Source of the DNA: Corylus avellana
Taxonomy: Eukaryota; Streptophyta; Magnoliopsida; Fagales; Betulaceae
DNA length: 64,000 bases
Assembly: GCF_901000735.1 (NCBI RefSeq)
Contig: NC_081541.1
Span: 43,245,021-43,309,020, forward strand
Direction of reading: 5' to 3'
A model generated the notes under the pieces. It did no database searches. It saw only the letters and a list, made by a program, of their open reading frames with translations, and was not told the origin of the DNA. Numbering within the stretch: the stretch's first letter is position 1; each line of letters starts with the position of its first letter. Below, piece after piece: positions 57,313-64,000 of the stretch. The translations under genes and the position numbers were made by a program.

Positions 57313-60300
57313 ATGGGTGGCTCAGAAAAACATAAAAAAGGCAAGCGAAAACCCCAATCCAAGAGACCCAACAGCAGCAGTGACAACAACACCAACAACA
57401 CACCTAGAACAACGGCGTCCAAACCTGAATTGGTTCAAACTCTATCTGATAAAAGTACTGAATTGGTTCGAGCACAATATTATCCTGCTCCTAGTGAATG
57501 GGACCCAAATCCTGAACTGCGTCAAGCACCATATGGTGGTCCAGGCAAGAATAATGACGTCTGTAATGTAAAGCTGAACCCGTATGTGAGTTTGGATGTT
57601 GATATGAAAGACTGGAAATTCTATACTGAGGAGCAGTTAGAAGAGTTGCTTTTAAGGAAACTTGAAGCGATTTACAATGAAGCTTATGTGAGGTTAATGT
57701 CGTATGGTCATCCACCTGATGTTGTGCTGAAAGCGATTTTGACGAATGGACATGGGTTTGGTAACTTGGATATTTTGACAAACATTGTGCAAAATTCGCT
57801 TGGTTATATCAAAACTGGCTTCGTAATTGATGATAGACCTTATAGAGGACAACAAGTTTTTGGGGATATGAAGATGTTGGTTAAAAACTCGCTTACAGTG
57901 ATGATTTACTTGCTTCGCCAAGTTCGGCCCTACTTGATCAAAGGAGATGCCTTGTGGTGTCTCCTCATGTGCAATTTTCATTTGGGTGTAGCAAGTACCA
58001 TTAAACTGCCGTTTGTGACAAATGAGGGTGAGAACCAGGGGTTTGAGATTAACAGGTCACTTCATGCACCTTCTGGGGTTTGTAAAGTTCAAGGGGATCA
58101 GCTTCCTAGTGATGACAAGGCTCATGATTTCAGTGAAAATGGTCCTTCTGAGAAACTTGATGTTTGGATGAAAAGAAATCCAAGTATTGGTAAGAGCTAT
58201 AAGCTTACACCATCCTTGGAAGCTAAGCTGAAAATGAACATTGGAAATTTTGCAGCTGCTTGCCGTGCTACCGTTAAGATGTCTCCAAAACAACTGCAGG
58301 CTTCTAAAAGCTCTTTGCCAAGCAAAAAGTCTACTGAATCATTTGAATGGGAGGACTCTTGTATGGTTAACTTAGTTTTGAGCAGCTTTGGTAATTTAAG
58401 TCTAAATGAGAAGTCAGAGAGTGAGCCCCTAGATCCTAAGGTTGAAATCATCTCAAGGTTAGTCCACAATATTAAAGAGATCAAGCAACAGGTAAAGGAG
58501 CGCAAGGAATGGGCTCAAAAGAAAGTGGTTCAAGCTGCTAAAAGGCTCAGCCTTGATCTTTCAGAGCTCAAGATTTTGAGAATGGAAAGGGAAGGAAAGC
58601 AGCAGCTAAAGAATTACAAACTAGAACTTGAGGAAGAGACAATGAAGAAGCTTATGCAACTGGAGGATGATCTTAGGAAGACAGGTTGTCAAGCTGACCT
58701 TGCAAACGCGGCAGTCAAGAGACTCAAGGTTGAAAATGCAGAAATTAGGGCAGAGGTGGAAGCTTTTAAGTTGAGTGCATCAGAGTCGGATAAAATTTGT
58801 GTGGAAGTTGTGAGGAGGGAAAAGAAGTGCCTGAAGAAGATTTTGGCCCTGGAGAAACAGAACAACAAATATCGGGATGAGATTGAAGAAGAAAAAAAGC
58901 TGTCCATGCATTTGCATCAGCAGTCAGTTGACCTCAAGAAGGCTCAAGAGGAAATTGAGGTGCGTTACTGGCTTCTGCTGGAAAGTAGACCTAACTATAG
59001 CTTTTCATATTTCCCGTGTAAAAAGAAGAGGGCTTTATCCATAAGCATAACTAGATGCATTTCTGTTCTGGATGTTTTCACTCTCTCTTTTCTAATATTT
59101 CTGTAGGGATGAAAATTTAGTTACCAGGATAGGACAGTTCATCTTGGCTGCAGTATTTGTTGACATTATAGAAGTAGAGCTTTGTTTTATTTTATTTGGT
59201 GTTATTTAACCGGGTCTTGATAATGAACCTAGTTTGCCCTTCATACACCATGAGATTGATTTTATTTTTGTTTGAATTAAGTTTTCAGTTTTTTCTTTCT
59301 AGTCTTTGGTGGGGATATCTTTGCTTAATCGCAGTTCAGACTTAGCCTACCTTCCTATATTATCATCACCTAAATATGCTCTTCCCATATGCATGGAGCT
59401 CCTTTGTGTTATATGCTAGTAATTTAATGTTTATGCCCCACTTATCCTCAACAGCATGATGTGCAGTTTTCAGTGAGTTTCTTTAACTGGCTAGTGGATT
59501 CTAGGGCTATAAATTTTGAAGAAATAACTTGTTAACAGTTGCTTATTCATTCTTGGTTTTTCCTGTTTTTTTATCATGAAAAAAGGAAAAAGTAAAAAAG
59601 CCAGAACTTTAATTATGGTTAATAGAAATCAAGTTTACAGAAATAAAACTGCCATAAAATGTGTTTGATATCTACCTGTATTGTGCTTCGGTTACATGTT
59701 TCTCAGTGAGACATGAATCTGTGCATCATTTATCTAGGCTGCACTGCTTTCCTCTGAATTTTAACCCACTTGATAAGGGGGGGGGGGTGGCATTTAATCT
59801 AGACAAGCTATTGCTTAATGCCTGATTTCAGAGACACAGACACAGTACAAGAAGAGTAAATAATGTATAGGACATGGATATTGCATGATATTGTGAAGGA
59901 CATATTCTTTTGTATGCATAATTGTTTTACAGTTAACTTTCATTTCTTTCTGATTAATTTATTTACACTAATATGTTAAGCAACACATCCCACTGCTGCA
60001 CCCCCAATATGTCCGTATTTGAAATTTTACTGATTATACATGTCATGTAGAATTAGGTCAACCTTAGTGGCTATCCAGGTAGGGTCTTTTAGGTTGACAT
60101 GCTCTACTGTAATTATCTGATGCTTTATTCACTCTTATGTTGGTTTTTAAATCAATGTGTACTTTTCATTTCTTAAATGATTATCTAAAACTGTTTTTGA
60201 ATTTGATAGCACCTATATATTTTATTCCATTCAGGGTAAAAAATTTATGAAGTTTTAATTACAGGTCATGTGGAGGCAGGGAGTAAAGGCTAAAGAGCTT

Positions 60301-60777
60301 GCCATAGCCCAGGTGCAGGAAGAACTGAGATTAAAGGAAGAAGTGGAAGCCAATATGAAAAGAAAGCAGCACGCATTGCACCAAAAGATGGAGCTAGATT
60401 CTCAGCGTTGTAAAGATGACGTGCAGCGACTTGAGATGGAAATATCCCATCTTGAATTGTCGTTGGATTCCAGCAATCCGCATTATCAACAAGATGTTTT
60501 CTTCACAGGGGAATTAGGGCTCGCAAGACCAGAGAGAGACGATGCACTTGAGATTATGCTTCCTGATTCACTAGATTTATCTGAGGAAGAAGTAATCCAT
60601 GATCGAGTTTGCTTGATCTGTATGGAAAATGATGCTTCTATTGTTTTCCTGCCATGTGCCCACCAAGTTCTATGTGCCAATTGCACCGAGAATCACTGCA
60701 ACAATGTGCAAGCTAAATGTCCATGTTGCCAGGACCCAATTGCACAGAGAATCCGTGTTTATGGCTTAAGCTCATAG
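57313..60777 (+). CDS. RING-type E3 ubiquitin ligase, MIP1/RF298-like
   Basis: Coding exons are 57313-58959 and 60265-60777, joined at GAG|GTGCGT and TTACAG|GTC in phase 0, giving 719 residues. The N-terminal tail is basic and Ser/Asn-rich. A conserved plant-specific block follows (WKFYTEEQLEELLLRKLE, AYVRLMSYGHPPDVVLKAIL, GDALWCLLMCNFHLGVAST). A long coiled coil runs from about residue 390 to 615. A C3HC4 RING lies at about 665-704 (CLICMEN, LPCAHQVLCANC, KCPCCQ). The layout matches MND1-interacting protein 1 and the RF4/RF298 family. The RING should recruit an E2 and the coiled coil may dimerise or bind partners. The substrate is unknown. If the intron were retained, the exon 1 frame would run on only to 59106 and the RING would be lost. 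Confidence 0.93.
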
Positions 60778-61260
60778 ATTCAGATTGACATATTTCATTG
60801 ACTGGTAAGATCCCACCCAAACTATGTAATTGAAATGTCTTAAATTCCTGCTCTCATCATTGTCATAATCATCATTATTTGCATTATTTGAAAAATGAAA
60901 TTACTCTGATTTTTTTTATATAATTTTTATAGCATAAACCTTTATCAATGTAATGGTTGTGGGAACTACTTCCAAAGTGGTGAAATACTTCCCACAACAT
61001 ACTGTTGGTGATAAGCCAAAGGAAGGTGAGAATCATATCAAACCATCATAAACCTTTGTCATGAGTTTTGATTCATTAATTTCTCTATTCATGTATGTGT
61101 TGTGTTATCACATGCACATGCTCGCATTTCTGGACCGTCGCGTCTCACCGACCTTATTTTTAATGATGTTTGTTTTCTATATGTGCAGAAAGTTAGAAGG
61201 CAAGAGTAATCCAATGACAGTTCGTGGTTAATGTTACAGAAGAAGAATACATATTCCTAT
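60778..61260 (+). other. Predicted 3' UTR of the RING gene with two possible introns
   Basis: Splice-like pairs occur after the stop: donor GACTG|GTAAGA at 60804/60805 with acceptor TTTTTATAG at 60932, and donor GGAAG|GTGAGA at 61025/61026 with acceptor ATATGTGCAG at 61188. Both are good plant consensus matches. Whether they are used cannot be told from sequence. Confidence 0.35.
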
Positions 61261-62270
61261 AGTATGACATGCAAACATTAAATATTATGTAAAAATGTGA
61301 ATAGCCCTTTGGTTTTGCTTCTTCTAGCCTAGTTATGCTGCTCTGTATCTCAGTTTACTTTCAGATATATATCCAGTTTTTGTACATGGGGAAGCTCTTT
61401 TTAATCAAAGTAAAATGACTATTAATTACACTACCCTTTGGTTTTCTCCTCGGTATTTAATTGAGTTTTTCATAAGTGGCAATTCAGGAAAAGCTTCAAC
61501 CATGGTCATTTAATCCAACTGGTGAGAACGACAACGTTTCACTGCTCTCATTTGGGTTAAGATTGACGAGGGACGAGCTGGTGCTTTTCTGGGTAAATGG
61601 TACCTTGAACTCAATTGGCATTAATCTCCAAACCTTTCCAATATCAAGAATTTAGGGTTCATTACCCCAAGATAGGGATTTCCTACAATTCTATGCTTGG
61701 AGCGGGGAAATTTGTAAGGGGACAATAGAGGGTTCTACTTACCCGAATGGCCCCCCCACTCTGGTAGATGACTAGGTAGGCCATAATTTATTTAAGTAAA
61801 TGGGTCTTACATATGATCTCTCACATTATCCGTCCCAATTGCTAGTAATTCGGGCAAGTAATTGTTGTAGATCCTTATCCGATTGGGCAGAAGAGAAGTT
61901 CTCTTAATGAAGCTTTGCCCAAGACAGAGATAATAATAGGGAGCATTGATTGTAGGGAATCTCGGTCAATTACATCTTCAAATTTTCTTAAGGAAGATCT
62001 CTTGGAAACTTAATAACACCAACCAATTCACCTCTTACTGAGTGGCCAAGAATAGCCAAAAAATTTCCGTGGATTTTGTGGTAGTCAAGAACAGAACTTC
62101 TATGCTAATATGTAACCAAAACCTTGAGATTGCTTTTTCAAAAAAAAAAAAAAAAAAAAAAATTATAATAACTATTGTAAACAAAAACTATCATTTGCCA
62201 AAATAAATTACAAAAATAAAAAATAAAAAAATGGTATTCAAGAAAATGTATAGAATAGAAAACAAAAGCG
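61261..62270. other. Intergenic between convergent genes
   Basis: No gene seen. A long A run lies at 62140-62161. The span 61680-61960 looks repeat-like (AATTGCTAGTAATTCGGGCA), but I could not define an element. Confidence 0.5.
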
Positions 62271-64000
62271 TCATTGAGTGTGGCAGGGTTTAGGATCTAT
62301 AGTATAGTGTCCCAGCCGTCCAGTACGATAGAGATTTAGTAACTTAGCAGCAACTTTATCTTGAGCCTCCTCACCAAGTTCCATAGGAATCCTAAAAGCT
62401 TCACGCAATGCTGTGAATTGTGTCTCAATAAGCCTGCACATGTCCTTCTCGTCTTCCACATTACCATCAAAAGATGAAATCGTCTCAAAGAGAGTTCGAC
62501 GAATATCATGCACTATGAAATCCTGCATCAACAAGCATGAATTCAATCTCAAATAAAGATAAGAAGGCAAAGGAACCAAAAACCTAACATCAAAGATAAT
62601 CCCAGTTGGAAAAGATATTCATGCTAAAGCGAGTTTTAATATCTGCTTTTAGAAACAATAATGATAATTGCAACAGAACTAGTTGGAGGGATTCTTTCTG
62701 GGGGCAGCAAGATTCCTATTTCTATGACTGTTTGAAGGAAGCACCAAGTAACAAATTGATTGATGTTATTTCAGGGATATTTCTGAATACTATATTTTGA
62801 TTTATCCCATGAGAACTAAACATGGATAATAGTTACTTTATGATCTAAATATTTGCTACTTTCCTATATATTATTGTTTGAATTTGAGTTATAGATATGC
62901 CTTTTTTAACTTTTTGGTACTTGTTATTTATCTTCTAAATCAAAAGATTATATACAAATGTATAATTATCGCTTAATCAATTTATAGTCCTAGTCAAATC
63001 ATATCTTAATTTTTCAAAAATTTCCATATTACCATATCAATATCATTTCGTATCTTTGTTTCATGTTTCCACAAAGTCGCAATTTTGTATATATCTTACT
63101 TGCTAATTTTAAACTAACTTGCTCAAAAGTCTCCCCTCCAACTCCTCTTGTTATCCTAAACCAGTAATAATGTTATTTAATAGACTACTATACGACTGTC
63201 ATACAACTGGGATGACATAGCTATGAAAATTAATCTTTTTTTTTTCTTTTTTTTATCTATTTTACAAATGTTGATCAAATGACTGATTTTCACTGTCACA
63301 TCATTAAGTTATATAACAGTCTAATAAACATATTACTCTCCTAAAATGAGAATTTTATGTTCCAGTCCCTGCACATGCGTTGCTTACAACTATTACTGTT
63401 GAGATTCACTGCCTTCCGATGTCTTACATAGCAACTACAGAGAGTTACCAAGAAGAAAAGGAAACATAAATAGATAAATCCAAAAGAAGATAATTTACAA
63501 CAATAATTCTTTTTAGATATATGATAAATTAATAGCTGATACCTGTGTGTGATCTGTGGGGTATTGTCTTTTCTGTTTCATGTCCAACTCAGAGCTACTT
63601 AAACACTCTGGTTTGTCATCTACGAATATTCTGTCATTCTCATTCATGGCCAACTTTGCCCATTTCTTGTATTCATCACTTAAGTTGAGGATAGCCAGAA
63701 AATACTGAGCGATTTCCCTTTCCCCTACTAAGCAATCTCTAATTGATCCTACAGTTTGGAATAAGCAAAACCTGAGCTGACATTGATCCAAGCTTTGGAA
63801 TTTTCAACAATCTTATTCATCCAAGATTAGCCACTGTAGTCTATGCAGAAGTACTCAGGTTACAGGCCAAAGTAATTCTAACCCACAGAGTTAAACCAGC
63901 TACAGGACTCATCAAAACCCATGGAAGGAAAAAACCCTAGTAGGTATAGTCATACCTGTTAAAGCTAACTTGGAGCAGACCTCAGTGTCAAGAATTTTAG
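62271..64000 (-). CDS. SIN2/MTG1-type mitochondrial DAR GTPase, 3' part
   Basis: The last three exons are visible: 62522-62271 (stop), 63748-63543, and one ending at 63956 that continues past the window edge. Junctions keep frame (phase 1 then phase 0). The readable protein has KILDTEVCSKLALTG, SIRDCLVGEREIAQYFLAIL, DFIVHDIRRTLFETISSF and LLNLYRTGRLGHYTIDP. This is the C-terminal helical region of the YlqF/MTG1 circularly permuted GTPases; the plant member SIN2 is mitochondrial and acts in ribosome assembly. The GTP-binding motifs would lie upstream, outside the window. The identification rests on the C-terminal pattern only. Confidence 0.8.
63179..63333. mobile_element. MITE with GACTGTCATACAA arms, copy 2, inside the GTPase intron
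   Basis: The left arm ACGACTGTCATACAACTGGG and then GAAAAT are mirrored by the right complement AGACTGTTATATAACTTAAT and GACAGTGAAAATC. It lies in the 1020-bp intron 62523-63542 of the GTPase gene. Related to 43828-44001. Confidence 0.6.

Overview
The window is plant nuclear DNA, almost certainly from a woody eudicot; I cannot fix the family. The evidence is AT-rich intergenic DNA, genes with many GT-AG introns, and plant-specific gene families (a PUB-type U-box ligase, a MIP1-like RING ligase, a peroxisomal CHY1-type hydrolase). It is also crowded with plant-style MITEs, SINEs, L1 fragments and LTR remnants. Two 100-N runs (7176-7275 and 8714-8813) show that this is a scaffold with gaps.

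Layout. 1-2900 is a decayed minus-strand Ty3/gypsy element (gag pieces, a degenerate primer-binding site, probable LTR). 3540-4140 is a decayed L1 ORF2 end. 4256-7175 and 8814-11725 are two almost identical 2.9 kb copies of the same sequence, each abutting a gap. This looks like two unmerged overlapping contigs with a 1.4 kb orphan contig between them, and that contig carries a possible small secreted cysteine-rich protein. 11.7-16.5 kb is intergenic with MITEs. 16511-17865 (minus) is a two-exon gene for a small four-helix membrane protein. 17.9-22.4 kb is repeat-rich: an L1-like retroposon with a 16-bp target duplication, a TTA-flanked MITE and a nested hAT-like MITE.

22448-40086 holds a head-to-tail pair of 14-exon genes for peroxisomal 3-hydroxyisobutyryl-CoA hydrolase (CHY1 type, valine breakdown). 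The first is intact, 384 residues, and ends in the peroxisomal signal AKL. The second has the same 14-exon structure and is about 79% identical by hand alignment. It carries one extra T in exon 12 that makes an in-frame stop and removes the last ~60 residues, including AKL. Their introns hold different insertions, which time those insertions relative to the duplication.

40.1-46.9 kb is intergenic (SINE, hAT-like element, MITEs). 46935-48125 (minus) is a single-exon PUB22/23-like U-box/ARM E3 ligase. 48.2-56.5 kb is intergenic, with a second L1-like retroposon of the same family as the one near 19 kb, an array of hairpin-forming tandem repeats at 53.66-54.1 kb and a probable solo LTR near 55.5 kb. 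57313-60777 is a MIP1-like RING E3 ligase with a predicted 5' UTR intron and possible 3' UTR introns. 62271 to beyond 64000 (minus) is the 3' part of a SIN2/MTG1-type mitochondrial circularly permuted GTPase.

The genes do not form a pathway or operon. Apart from the CHY1 tandem pair they are unrelated neighbours. I found no convincing new biological system. The most unusual sequence object is the hairpin tandem array near 53.7 kb, where stem changes are partly compensated between units.
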